This document shows positions 11,701-26,243 of a DNA stretch of 64,000 nt, in pieces (the first letter of the stretch is position 1; every line of letters starts with the position of its first letter). The notes beneath the pieces are model-generated. The model ran no database searches and had not been told where the DNA came from. It saw only the letters and a list, made by a program, of their open reading frames with translations. Position numbers and translations under genes: made by a program. The stretch is from Shinisaurus crocodilurus (Eukaryota; Chordata; Lepidosauria; Squamata; Shinisauridae), in the NCBI GenBank assembly GCA_021292165.1, contig CM037879.1, positions 248,353,438 through 248,417,437 of the forward strand. The letters run 5' to 3'.

Positions 11701-14700
11701 TTCATGCGTCTTTTCAAAGCACAGTTACGGACAAAAAAATGGTTGACACTACCCTACCCTAATTTCCCAAGTAAAAATAGTGAGAACTGCTAGCTACCTT
11801 ACAACTGTTGACTGGGTTTATACGACATGACACCCCATCGTGGGTGACAAGTCACGGTGGGCTGTCATGTCATGCAAACTCAGACAGCTTCCCGCAGGGT
11901 AGCTTCTTTGGAGGCAAAAAGCCACCCCAAAAACCCATGGCTTGTTCTAGGGATTGTTGTCTTGTCCAAACCTGGGTGACCAATCCTATCGTGGGTTGTG
12001 GGAAGAGCAGCAAAAACCCCTTGCCGCTCTTGTTGAGCTAGTCCAGGCCACCACCAGTGCCCGCCACCCCACCAATGCCAAAGCGGCACAGTGGAGTGAC
12101 GTCACTGGTTCAGTGCCCCCCACTGTGATCACTAGCCCTTTTGTGTTCGCTGCGTGGGGGGGGCCATTTTTCGGAGATCACTTTTCATGATCTTCAGGTT
12201 GACAGCTAGTGACAGCCCCTTCAAAGTGCCGAACCAGCATATTGGAGGGGCTGTCACTGGTTTGTCAACCCACCTTTTTAGCGCAAGAAATTTGATTTTT
12301 TTTGTACATTTAAAAAATTATTTTTTAATTGACTTGTGTGCACTTGAGTGGTCCAAAATGGCAAGCCTCGCCTGGGCAATGTCCTGGGGGGTGTCTGCTG
12401 TCAAAATGCAGCAGGCACCCACTATGGGGCATAGACCCAGAGGGGCTGCAAAGAGCTTTATTTTTCACTTTGCTTTCTCTTGACAGCTGCCAAGTCGAGC
12501 AAGCTGTCAAGAGAAACCAAAGCTGTAAGTGCTTGCAAAAGGAGGTGGCAAGTCAATCACCCCCTTCGTGGCGAGATCCTCTAGGTTTTTGTTTTGGACC
12601 TGACTCTTGTCAGGCTCCTTGCACTTTCCACCCTTTCCTGAGACTCTAGGTGCACAGGAAAGTGAGAAAGTGCTTGACAGGGACATATGTACGCATGGAC
12701 ATATGCAGGGTGGAAAAGTGTGAGGAATTATCAAAACATTCATTTACTATTTTTGCATTATTACTGTGCTTAGTAGAATACCATCCCTTGCAAGGTTCAA
12801 GAGCTAGAAAATGGAACATTTCTAAGGGGTGGGGACAGAAGACACATTTTCTACCAGTTTTGATTAAGCTCTTAATACTTTCCCCAAAACAAATTAACTT
12901 TAAGCTGTCTTTATAGATTCATAGTAATCTATGAATTTATAGATTTTATAATACAAACATCAGAATCTCATCATGATTATTAAAGGATACAGCAACACAG
13001 AGAAAGCAATTTGGCTTGATTGTTGATCAGTTTCACCAAGCGTCGCCTTGCCAAGATGTATTTTTGGGCAGTCGAAATTTTGTCTACTCCAGCTAGCATA
13101 ACTGACTGGCACAACTGTGGAAAGAACAAGCACACATGTAATGATGTAATACTGTGCAGCCAATCACTAGAGCATAAGAGTTCCCCCGCTCCCCACACAC
13201 TGACGTCATCTCATTCTTGAAAAGACTAAAATGTCTAATGGAAAACTTGATTTACTACCACTTTAATTTCATTTGTCTGAAGAGAGATGCAAAATGTACC
13301 AGTCAAACTAATCCCAAAGTAATTTGATAATCTCTGTAGACTGATGAGAAAAATAGCAGCATAATTATATCATCTTAATCCGTCAGGGAAAGTAAAAATA
13401 TTTAGGTTTATCCAAACCCAGAATGCATACCTCACAATGGCCCATCTAAGAGTCAGTAAGGGCACAATCCTATGTCCCTCCGAACTTGTCTGGGAGGACA
13501 CAGGAATGGGACTGGAAGGCGCTACTACCTCGGAAATCCCTTCCGAGGTTGCAGCGCTGCAAAGCGCTCCTCCCCCCCTATAGCTGGCACAGTCCTTTCT
13601 GCACCAGCAGGGAGCCAAAGGTGGTCTTCCGTCTTCAGTTCCCTCGTGGATGGGGTGGGGTGGGGGGGTTCCTGGGTGCGGGGAGGGGACAATCAAGGCT
13701 CCACTGGATTCTGAGGAATCCAGGTGGCGCCTCAGCCTCTCCTCCTTGCGAGGAGAGGGAAAACATCTAGATGGCCAAAATCGGCCATCTAGATGGCCAA
13801 AATCGGCCATCTAGATGTTTAAGAGAGTGAGGGGAGCAAGGCGGATATCCTATCTGCTGTGCTCCTCCTGCCCTGCATAGGATGTTCGCAATCCTCCGGG
13901 TTCAGAGGGTTGCGGGCACCCTCATAGGATGTAGGACTCTTACTGAATCTCAAAAGTTTTTTCCTGAATCTCAATATAAAATTATGGTCAGTGATACATT
14001 TATTAAGCTTTCCTTTCACTAACTGGTAATTACAATAGTACGAAAGATAACATACAAGACTGTCACAATAAATTTGAGGTATGTCTAGCTCAATACTGAA
14101 GATGAACAAGGACACAGGGCAGTTACCTCTTTTATCTCATCTGGTGGTAGTTGCTCCACATTCTGCAACTTGCTAACACTCTGACGATGGTTATCATAGT
14201 AACTGAAGAAGTCATTAGCACTCTGTTTTAACAGATAGACGATGATACCCAGGCCAGGCAAACGCCAGTAGGGGATCACTGGTGCTTGTGTATCTAAAAC
14301 AGATTACAATCCAAGTTAAACAAATTGTCTCAAGCTCCACAGAAGCTCAAGCTACCATGTGATCCTAAGCATGTTACTCAGAATCAGTGAGTTCAATGGG
14401 ACTTACTCTCAAGTAAGTGTGTTTAGAACTGCAGCCTTAATTGTACTGGTCTTATCATTGCTTTAACCTCAGACAAGTAATTAATTACATATCTGGTATA
14501 CAGTTGATTTCATTTACTAGCTATATTTAAATTCTACTTTTCTATTTATTTATTTATTATATTTATACCCCGGCTTTTGTCCTTCAAGGAACCCAAGGTG
14601 GCTTACATAATCCTCCTCCTCTCCATTTTATCCTCACAACAACCCTGTGAGGTAGGTTAGGCTGAGAGTCAGTGACTGGCCCAAAGTCACCCAGTGAGTT

Positions 14701-17700
14701 TCATGGCTGAGCGGGGACTAGAACCCAGATCTCCTGAGTCCCAGTCCAACACTCTCACCACTACGCCACACTGGCTCTCAGAAGCAAGTAGCAGGTGGGT
14801 TAGAATCATAAAATAGTAGAGTTGGAAGGGGCTGATAAGGCCATCGAGTCCAACCCTCTGCTCAGTGAAGGAGAACAGATGTGGGCACCCCGGGCAGTCA
14901 CCCATCCAAGCACTGACCCGGCTCATACCTGCTTAGGTTCAGCATGTGGCCTGCATTATGTGCTCTCAACGCCAATGTGGCTAGCAACAAAGCTATTTTT
15001 AATTTATGATTCAATTTATATCCTGCAAACCTTCATTATATAAATGCTCCAGGGTGGGTACTAACAGAAAGCAAAAACAGCCAATCAATGAAAATAACTA
15101 CAAAAGACAGCAGATAAAACATAAAATAAATGAATTGGGGAGAAGTAATAAAAACTTTAGGGTGGCTTAAAAAGTCTAAAAACGTGGAAGAATAAGGTTA
15201 TATTACCACATATATGCTTACTTCATAGTTATATACTACCAACATTAATATGGAAAATAACAAGCTATTTGTAAGGCTGATCCACCACAGGAAACTCAAC
15301 AAGAATTGCCACATGGGTAAGATACTAGTTTCATCAAGACTAGTAACCATGACAATACTGAATACATACCAAACTAACTCACAAACTGCAACTGACTTTG
15401 ATGTCGAGAATTACTAGACTTACTACGTATTTTTAATTCATTGTTAGCCTTTCACCTCTCACACCTAAAACAGCTTCCTGCAGCACTTTGTAATGTAACA
15501 CAAATGGCATCCTCAGTACTTGAGAAAGAACATGTGAAGGTTTGTTAACTTTGGTCAGTGTACAGTCCAACTCCAGAATGCAGTACCTGACCTACACCAG
15601 TAAAACCCGGCGAACCCACCTTGACGAGGTCCATCTCGATTGGTGGATTCAGAAAGGCTGGGAGTGAAGAGGCAGACTGTGTGCTCAAAAGTAGGGGCAC
15701 ACTGTACCATAAGCAACTGGCAGTATTCCATCACATTGGCACAGATCTACAGAGGAAGAGGTAAAAACAAGTTAAAAATGTGGGCAATGGTCACTTCTGC
15801 CACGTCTGCTGTTAAGATAATGCCATGAAAAGAAGAAACAGACATTTCACAATTTTGGAAGTTGTGTTACAAAATATGATCCATGCTATGGCTCACCTGT
15901 TGCATGGCCAGTTCAATTTCATCCCTCTTGTTCACTCTGTCTCCCTCTGCATGATTGTCTTGCAACTTAAACTGACGCAGTCTATCTGAACCACCAAACC
16001 GTGTTAGAAGGCCCAGGCACTGGCGCTGAAGGTAAAGGAAAATAAACAAATTGGTGATTGCTTTTTGCCTGCCAGGCACAGTCACTTGTTGTCTATTTTC
16101 TTTCGATCATGAACACAATGTGATATTTATTTTATTTAAACTACTTATATACCACTTGATATCATAAGATCTCCAAGTGGTTTACATAAAAAATACATAA
16201 AATACAATAGAAACCCCAAAAGAAAACCAATAATAAACACATTAAAAAGTTACAAAAAGAATAAAAGAGCAGTGTGATTTTAAGTCAGGAAAGCCTGAGT
16301 AAACAGGTGCATCTTTAAGAGACATTTAGGCCACGGTTTCCACCTCTTGGACCACACAGGGGAGAGCATTCCAGAGGGTTGGTGCCACTACCGAGAAGGC
16401 CCACTTACATGCCGTTACTTGATGACTCAGTGGCACTATTGATCGTGGGGTATCCTTAAGATGCAACAGAATATTTTGAATGACTTTGCCATGATGTTAG
16501 CCTCAAATTTCCCACCCCCCATAACAATGTTATAAACCTCATGAATACACACTTAAGAATTCTGTTCCCGAAGTTACCACACTGTATTCACAACCGCCAA
16601 TGATAGTCCACACTTTGATTGCAACTCTTGATTTTCATGTTCTCTATATATAGAACCCTCAGTTGCACGCTGTGACGAGTTTGCATGGCACTTTGAAGAT
16701 AAAGTCGCTCAAATTAGTCATAACTGGACACCACAATTAGTGCAGCTCCATTAGTAGAGGTGTCCAGAGCACCGTCTGGGCCGGTTTTATTGGATTAATT
16801 TCAGTTATTGAGGCCCGAGGATGCAGACAAGGTGCTTGGCCAAGTCCGGCCAACCACCTGTGTGCTTGACCCTTGCCCATCATGGCTTATTACATCAAAT
16901 AAGGAGGGGATAGCCGGCTGGGTCCAGGAGGTTGTAAATGCTTCCTTGAGAGATGGAGTGGTGTCGGCCTCTTTGAAAGAGGCGGTGATTAGGCCACTTC
17001 TCAAAAAGCCTAACTTGGACCCGGATGATGTTAATAACTATAGGCCGGTAGCTAATATCCCATTCCTGGGCAAGGTGCTTGAGCGGGTGGTTGCTGGTCA
17101 ACTCCAGGCACTCATGGATGAAACGGACTATCTAGATCCTGGTTTTGGAACAGAAACTGCCTTGGTCGCCCTGTGGGATGACCTCTGCTGGGAGAGGGAC
17201 AGAAGGAGTGCGACCCTGTTGATTCTCTTGGACCTCTCAGCGGCTTTCAATACCATCAACCATGGTATCCTTCTGGATAGGTTGTCTGGGTTGGGAGTTG
17301 GAGGCACTGCGCTCCAGTGGTTCCGATCCTACTTGGGCGGACGATTCCAGAGGGTGGTGTTGGGGGATTACTGCTCTGTCCCTTGGCAGTTATGCCATGG
17401 GGTGCCACAGGGCTCTGTTTTATCCCCCATGCTGTTTAACATCTACATGAAACCACTGGGAAAGGTTATCCGGAGGTGTGGGCTGAGGTGTTATCAATAT
17501 GCAGATGACACCCAGCTCTATCTCTCCTTTTCATCTAATCCAGGTGAGGCAGTGGCTATTCTGAATCAGTGCCTGGGCACGGTAATGGACTGGATGAGGG
17601 CTAATAAACTGAGACTCAATCCAGATAAGACAGAGGCACTGTTAGTGAGTGGCTCGTCTGCCCAGCTAAGTGATATTCAACCAGTTCCCGATGGGGTTGC

Positions 17701-20700
17701 ACTCCCCCTGAAGGATCAGGTTCGTAGTTTGGGGGTGCTGTTGGATCCCCAACTGTCACTCGAGGCACAGGTCTACTCAGTGGCACGGAGCACCTTTTAT
17801 CAGCTTAGGCTGATATACCAACTACGTCCTTATCTGAACAGAGATAGCCTAGCTACAGTTATCCATGCTTTTGTAACCTCTCGTTTGGATTACTGCAATG
17901 CGTTATACGTAGGGCTGCCTTTGAAACTGTCCAGAGACTTCAGCTGGTCCAAAATAGGGCAGCGAGATTATTAACGGGGACTGGCCGACGTGAACATATT
18001 ATGCCAGTGCTTTCTCATCTACACTGGCTGCCAGTCTGTTTCCGGGCCCAATTCAAAGTGCTGGTACTAACATTCAAAGCCCTAAATGGTTTGGGGCCAG
18101 GGTATCTGAAGGATCGTCTCCTCCCATATCTGCCAGGACACTAAGATCTTCTTCAGCGGTCCTTCTCCGAGAGCCCCTGCCAAAGGAAGTGAGGCAGGTG
18201 GCTACCAGGAGGAGGGCCTTTTCTGCTGTGGCACCCCGGTTATGGAATGAGCTCCCCAAAGAGGTACGCCTGGCGCCTACTTTGTATTCTTTCCGGCGCC
18301 AGGTGAAGACCTTTCTGTTCTCCCAGGCATTTTAATCATCTTAATCTTGTAGTTTTTAACTTTGTTATCGTAATTTGAACTGCTGCTGCTAGCTTTGCTG
18401 TTAGTTTTTAATCTGTGGTTTCAAATTTTATATTTATATTGTATTGTATTTTATGGTTTTAACTGTTGTAAACTGCCCAGAAAGCTTCGGCTATTGGGCG
18501 GTATAAAAATGTATTAAATAAAATAAATAATAAATAAAATAATATGCACAGAGGCTTTTCAATTTGTTTTTATGAACTTGTGCACTGTGAGGAATCCCAT
18601 TAACACAAAGCACTTCCTTTTCAGAAGGGCAATAGATACCCACCAGTACTACCACCATGCACATTTACAATGTGTATACAATATGTGGACCTTGCATGAT
18701 GCCTCATCTAGGGGGAAGTTTCATTCAAACCATTAACACAGAGCAATTACTGTCATCATAAACATTATTTACCTGAAAACGCCCTATATGTCCTTGCAGT
18801 TCAATCTGCATTCCTTCATTAACATCAAGGTCAAAATCACCTAGCACACCTAATGAAATAATACAATACAATAATAATACAGTAAATTCACTTATTATAA
18901 AGCTCCTCTACAGCTAAGCCCTGGTAAATGTTGAGGCTACTTCATACAGCAGATAAAGAAGCTTTTGAGAAAGCCATTTAGCTTCAAAATAATTAAAAAC
19001 ATGAAATAATATGTCCGTCTCAAGAGCTACACGCACCACACCACAATGGCTCCCATGGAGGATGTGGCTAGTCACATAATGGCTGCTGTGGGGACCAGGC
19101 TAGTCAAAAGAAGTGGAGGGGAGAGAAATAGCAAGGTTAGAGGCTGGGATGGAGGGCGAAATAGCAAAGAAAAGGGGTGGGGAGAGAAATAGCAAAGCTA
19201 GAGGCTGGGAGGAAGGGGGAAGGGGAGAGAAAGAACAAGGCTACAGGCTAGAAAGGGAGAGAAAGAAGACTGCCCTAACATTTCCAAGGTTTTACTTAAA
19301 ACTATTTCTTTTGAAGGGGGCAGGGAGGGGAGAGCTTCGTGAGCACCATTGGAGGTCCCCGCAGGTGCTGTTTTGGGGACCACTGCTCTATTGGATCAAC
19401 TGCTGGTAAAGCATTTAATATACAGTAAATAAAGCTGGCATTCTGCAAGCATAAGTATATTCCTGACTGTCACTAAAAGGCTCCCCTCCCCCAATCTGAG
19501 ACTTCTTCAAGTGTCTAAAGCAGGGCTCTCCAACCTTGGGTCCCCAGATGTTGCTGGACTACAGCTCCCAGAATCCCTTGCCATTAGCCATGCTGGCTGG
19601 GTATGCTGGGAGCTGTAGGCCAGCAACACCTGGGGACCCAAGGTTGGAGAGCCCTGGTCTAAAGGGAAACTCCCACAGCCAAATATTTCATCCTATCTGT
19701 GCTTAAGCTTACGTTCTGCTGGGATGCTGGTTGCCATTATCAGGCAGACTTCCATGTCCCTCATTTCAACACAGAGAGATAAACATTTCCAATTTATAGG
19801 TTTCCCCAATACTCAAAATCTGTTGGACTGCCCAAGTAGAAGATTTCAGCTTTTTAGTTGTTGGGAATTACCATAGTAATTTTGATACCTACCTTCAGCA
19901 AGTGAATGAATGAGTTATACACATTTATTTTAAATGATCTGCTGGGAGACTCAAGGATAGGTTAGGAGGATACAGGATTAAATTAAGGAAGTTGCAACTG
20001 TATGAACTACAAAGAGGTTTGTGAACTTTCTCAGCCAATTCATACATTTTTATGAGAAGAAGTTAGTCCAATAAAAGATATCTTGCTGCTTTGTATCTAA
20101 CAGTAAGTTAATGACTGGAATGAATGCAAGGTAGCTTCCAAAAATATCGTACCAGGCAGAGCGGCTTTGCTGATTATCCCAGTCAATAAGGCCAGTTCCT
20201 GCAAGGATCCCACACTGGCTTCCTGACACCGCAAGATGGCCTGGATAGTATCTGAATGGGAAATGAGAAACTGCAAAACCTACAAAACAGGAAGTATATA
20301 AAGAAATAAAATTAAAATGCAATTAAGCATTTTAGAACAATGTATCAGCAGGGGAGATTTGGAAATAACAGGTGAGGAGTAACAAAATACAAAACAAGAT
20401 CTTGCTACAAGAAATTATAACTGTAATGAATAGCCAACACCACGAGAAGTTCCTGCCTTTTGGCTTACCTGTCCTGCAGCCTGTGCATGCTGTGCCATAC
20501 TAGAAGTGAGGATAACCTGGCACAGCTGGAGAGCTGGCAGAAGAATCTGGCGATAGCGTTCTACAGGGGCAGGAATGAAGACTGGAGGTTCTTGCATTCC
20601 AAATATTCTGAAGGAGGGGAAGAATCAGAAGGAAACGGTTGTTGTTTGGTAGCTTTGAAAACTCATCAGAATATATATTTTAAAACATGTGTATGAGGCT

Positions 20701-23700
20701 GCCTTATGCTATCAGGCCATTAGTCCATCTAGCTTAATACTGACTCCTCTAACTGGCAATAGTTCTCTTCAAGGTGTGTTTCTTAGTCCCACTACTAGAT
20801 ATCCTTTCACTGGAGATGCTCAGGACTGAACCTGAGACTTTAGGCATGCAAGTGTATGAACCTCCACTGAGCTCTGGCCTCCCCCCAACATCTCAGTAAT
20901 CTCCCATCCAAGCTCTGACCAGAAACAAGTACTTAGTCTTCAATGGGCCAATCTCTGAATCCCAACCTGAACTCCTTAATAAAAACTGGGAGAATAGGGG
21001 AGAAAAAAATCAATGCAAAGATTGTATTAATAATAATATACATGCGAAATTTGACTTTTCAATCACTAATTATCACTTGCAAAATGTTTTGTTAAGTTTG
21101 AAATGTAAGTGACCTCTTCAGGGATCTGTTGGGAGAAGTGAGATGGACAAGCACAGACCCATCAGTTGCTGCTTTTTCTTTATGCAGGGCACAATCCTAT
21201 GCATATTTGGATAGAAAGAAGTCCTACAACTCCCAGCCGGGAACTGTAGGACTTTTTCTGCCCAAATATGTATAGGATTGCGCCCTAAGTGCTTTAGTGC
21301 AGCCTTTCCCAGCCTTGGGTCCCCAGATGTTGTTGGACTACAACTCTCATCATCCCCAGCAAGCAAGGCAATGTTTGGGGATGGTTGGAGTTGTAGTGCA
21401 TCTGGGGACCCAAGGCTGAGTAAGGCTGTTTTAGTGTTAATATTTGCTTTGAGCCTTTAGTGCAAGTAATGGTTTGAGAGATAAAATAAACAAAATTAAG
21501 TCTACTTTATACTCTGTATCCAGAAGTTCTAGATTTTATGCCAAGAAAGCATATGTGATAAAATACAAATGCCCTCGGCTACTATGCATTTCAATATCTT
21601 TCAGTCTAAAACTAGCATAATCAACATTTTGAAAACATATGTTACAAGGGCTACCTTTGAGAAAATAATTTTAGTTCTAGCCAAAATATACAATTACTAA
21701 CATTCATACTGAGACGGGATTCTTCTTGGCAGTAGCATAAATTCAATGAATGTATAGAAATATTGTTAAATGCTACACTTTGTAAAACACAAAACTGAGA
21801 ACTTAAAGAGATTTTGTCCTCAGTTAGGATGTGTTTCACAGGTTGACAACTTTGGAGATCACTCTAAGGACATGCTATAGAGAAACTTACCCCTGCTGAT
21901 CTGTTTCAGGTCGCATGTCATATACTTGACACTGTGCAAGCCTCACAATCACTCCAGATCTCAGTAACTCTAGTGCTCCCTGTTGTATTTTAGCTACTTT
22001 GGTCAGGAAAGCCTAGAGTATATTACAAAAAAGTAAATGAATAAAAAGTAAACTACATGGCAAGAATCTGCTTTTCAAAGTGTTGTAACTGTAAATGGCT
22101 TCCTTTCTCTCAGCAACTTTAGAACATATCTTAAATTAAAACACAAAAATTAAATTTGTGTGAAAAACCGCAAATGAACATACCTTAAAACATGCAAGTT
22201 AAAACATACAATTACTGAATGCACAAGAAACAAGCTACTGCTATAGAGGAGAGGTAAACCTTGCCTCAGCTGGTAAGACCAGACCTTGAACCTGCAATTG
22301 TTCACTACCCTATTTAGTTGCAAAAGGCTATTATGCTGCTCATCTGGAAGTTGCTGGACGTTTAGCAGATATTGACTGTCAGGAAAATGCTGCACTAGTG
22401 TCCAATTGTTGTTCTGCTATATTGTATAAGACCTTTACAGTATATCCTGGAAAACTGCCCCCTTATTTGGCCTCCTATTGCCCTTATAACCTTAAGACTC
22501 TACTAAGTAAGTGCAGGCTGAATACCCTGCCTTTAATGGAGGTCAAAGGACGTTATGAAGGTGTGCCCGTTGTAGACAGTGCCCAATTGGTTGCAGAAAG
22601 ATAGAAGACTTATGTCATTTTCTTTTGGAATGTCCTCTGTATTTAGAGTTGAGAACTCAATACTTAGATCCTCTCATTGTCCGTATTGGAGATGTTAACT
22701 CTCTCCAAAAACTGACGTTTTTGTTCACAGGATCTGATTATTATGTGTCCTATCGTACGGCCAAGTACGTTAAATTACCCTGGACGAGGAGAGAGATTAT
22801 GATATCGTCTGGCGAGAAAAGATAATGTTGGGTTTATATTATTGATTTAACTGTATTCATTATGTTGCATAAGAGTTTTACTGATTTGTTTTATGGTGTT
22901 TGCTAACGCCTGTTTGGCTAAGCAAAATAGATAGATAGATAGATAGATAGATAGATTGATTGATACCACTACAGATGTAGGAGGAAGACTGACTTTAGGG
23001 AGAGTGGGAATTGCCTCCTAGTCCAGCCATACCTGCATTTCAAAGAAGTTGCCTTTGCGTGGACAGAAAGGAGTGCTCTCAGTGTTTTGGACCACTGGGA
23101 GACAACAAGAAAGAAGAAAAAGACAACCTCATTTAGTTAGCATTTATGACAGGAACCCTAGTTATACCACATCAACTAGTGTACAAGGTACTCTTTACCT
23201 TGGGGTGGAGAACTGTTCCGGCCCTAGATGTTTGTCAGGGGCCAGGCACCTCCCTCCTGAAGCCCCACCCTCTGACATCATCTGACTCCTTTTCTCCGTG
23301 CCTCTTGGTGCATGAAAAAAGGGGTCTACTCTATACCTCTCTGTGCACTGAGAAAGGGGCAGCCTTTATCTGCTCAGCACTAGAGAAAGGCTGCCTGTCT
23401 TGAGGAAACCCTGCTCTTATTTCCATTTAATGACTGGAGATAAGAGTTGGGTTTCCCTGTTTGGAGATTGTTCAGAGACTGGAGATAAGAGAGTGGTTTC
23501 CCTGTTCAGTGCCAGAAAAGGGCTGCCTTTCTTTAGTGCTGAGCATTGGGTAGGGCCTGGGATGTGGGGAGGAGGCTGGGACAGAAGCTGGGAAGCCAAA
23601 TTTGGAACCCCAATTCTAGTATAACACAAGCAACATTAGTTGACTGCACAATGAACATTAGTTGACTGCACAGTACTAGGATCTCACCATTTTTGACTCA

Positions 23701-26159
23701 TAGGTGTACAGTGCTTTAAGTAGAGGAGGCTGGGGTGAAAGCAAGCTTTGCAGCTTGAGGTCATCATCTGCTAGGCTTTCCACAAGCACTTTTAGATAGC
23801 CACTGTTGGAGAGATACAACAACCATTGTTGCTGCTTATCTACAGAGATGATGCGATCAAGTAAGGCTAGTGCTAGCATCTGAAAAGGGAAGAGATTAAA
23901 CTCATGAACAAGGATGCAAAGATCATCTAGTCTCTGCTTAGAAAGAATCAATTCATATGTTTAAACTTCAATTGCTACAACCTATTTAACAACAGGATAT
24001 GTCTGCCCTATAAGACCTGTTATGTAGAAAGCATGGTGCTGCATGATAGCTAAGAAATGGAAACTAGTAATACTTTATAACATTTTACATTTGCAAAGTG
24101 CTTACAAATATTGTGGAGATGTCACATTGTAATGTAAGATATTTTTTAGCCTAACACATCATCTTGCTGGAATTCAGGACAAGAGGAAAATAGTCAGCCA
24201 CTATGAGATCTTATAGCAGTGTTCTCCCACCTTGGATCCCCAGATGTTTTTGTCCTACAACTCCCAGCATGTGCATTTCTCCTACAACTACACATCACTG
24301 GCTGCTGATGGCAGAGAAATGCACATTGTAGTATCAGGAGTTTTCTAGATGTTATGGTGGGGAAACTAGACACAAGCATGCCATTTTTAGTGGCAACCAC
24401 ATTTTTAAATGTCTGGTTTAGCCCGTTATGTCCATACCATTATTATCCATGTTTCTTCACAAACTGGAAGGTTACATTGAGATAGGCTGCTTAAAAACTG
24501 AAGAGCATAACAGGAGTCAATAAGAACATAAGAAGAGCCATGCTGGATCCAGCCACCCATCTAGTCCAGCACTCTATTCAGACAGTGGCCAACCAGTTTC
24601 CCATGGGAAACCCACAAGCAATATATGAGTATACTAAGCATACTGCCTCTGATACTTGGTGTAGCATAGAGCTATCAAGACTAGCCACTGATAGCCTTCT
24701 CCTCCATGAATTTGTCCAATCCACTTGTAAAGCCATCCAAATTAGTGGCCATCACTAAATCTTGTGGAAGTGAATTCCATAGTTTAACATAGTGTGAAGA
24801 AGTACTTCCTTTTATCTGTCCTGAGTCTCCCACCAATCAGTTTCATGGGATGACCCCTTTGGGTCTCGCATTATGAGAGAGGGAGAAAAATGTTTCCTTG
24901 TCCACTTTTTCCACACCATGCATAATTTTGTACGCTTTTATCATGTAAAGGCCTCACTTGCCTTTTCTCTATACCAGGAATTCTTTCCCAAGCTTGGTCC
25001 CCCACACTATATTCTCTCTTCAACAAGATCTATACTATTTTCTGCTATAGAACTAACAGAGCAGACTTAACTGAGAAGTAACATAAAATGGAAAAAGGGT
25101 ACTTTAAGTGCATTTTTGCTAATGCAAACTCATTTTTCCCAATTGAAAAAATAAATGGTGTAATTAGGAAATTGCAGTAACTGCTGTCTTTGTCAGACAT
25201 TTATAGCAAATGTTTACCACACTTTGTCTATATATATGTATTTATTTATTCTCACTTGATTGTACTTGCCTGAGGCAAGATAAGATGGGCTTACTGAACT
25301 TCCTTTGAACAAAATCCAAAATTATCAAATAATTTCTTATTTTAATAGGTATTAGACATTTCCAAAATTTCAATGTCAGTTCCTGTCCCCACCCCCACAC
25401 ACATTTTGTACTGAGCTTGTTTAAAATTAAATTAGAAAATATGTAATTTCACTTACCCGGCCTATCTCATGACCATCACAGGCATCTCGGCAGACCACCT
25501 CCATTAGGGCAGAACCATAGCTTTCAATAATTGCCATGTTTTCTCGCTGCAATTTACTGAAAGCATCTTCAGGAGCTGTTAAACGCTCCCACATAGTCTT
25601 CTTGGCTATAAAGTAAAAGAAAAATCAAAATTAAAAAGATAGACCAGAGTCTGTCTGTCTCAATCATCAAGAGGATGTCTGTCTGTCTGCCTGGGCTATA
25701 ATGTCAAGACCGTGAAACCTAGATGTCTGAAACTTGGCATCCATACTAAGGGGACCCTAAGAATATGCAGCCTGGTTAATGTTGTTTTTAAAATGTGTAT
25801 TAATTAATGTGTCTGTGTGTTTGAAGCCTGCAGTACCATCATCACTTTCTAGGTGGCAGACTTCCTTAACCAGCGCATAACTTTGCAATCAATAAAGTTT
25901 GAAGTCCGGAGGGAGTGTTCCAAGGGATAGAATTATATGGCTCTCCCTCCCCATTGCTGTGGGGCAGCTCCTCCCTCAGGAGAGTGGAGTGGACAGACCC
26001 ATCCCTCAGGGGATATAGGGGTGCACCATGGCAGAAGTTGTGGTTTCACTGAGACAAGGTGGGAAAAATGTGTCCAAGTCTAACAACTGCATAACCTTAC
26101 TTGACTGCTTTGCCCTATCAAACGAAGGGCTATTCTAACTCAAGTGAAACTGTGTTATG

Positions 26160-26199
<40 letters not shown>

Positions 26200-26208
26200 A
26201 GTGAGAGT

Positions 26209-26243
<35 letters not shown>

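Noticed and set aside
16808..17974. A 388-codon open frame as a host gene
   Set aside because: It is L2 LINE reverse transcriptase with YADD and GVPQGSVLSP motifs, frameshifted at its C-terminus and ending in an L2 3' tail.
26163..26243. CRISPR-like or regulatory repeat array
   Set aside because: It is an ordinary dinucleotide microsatellite with no spacers.
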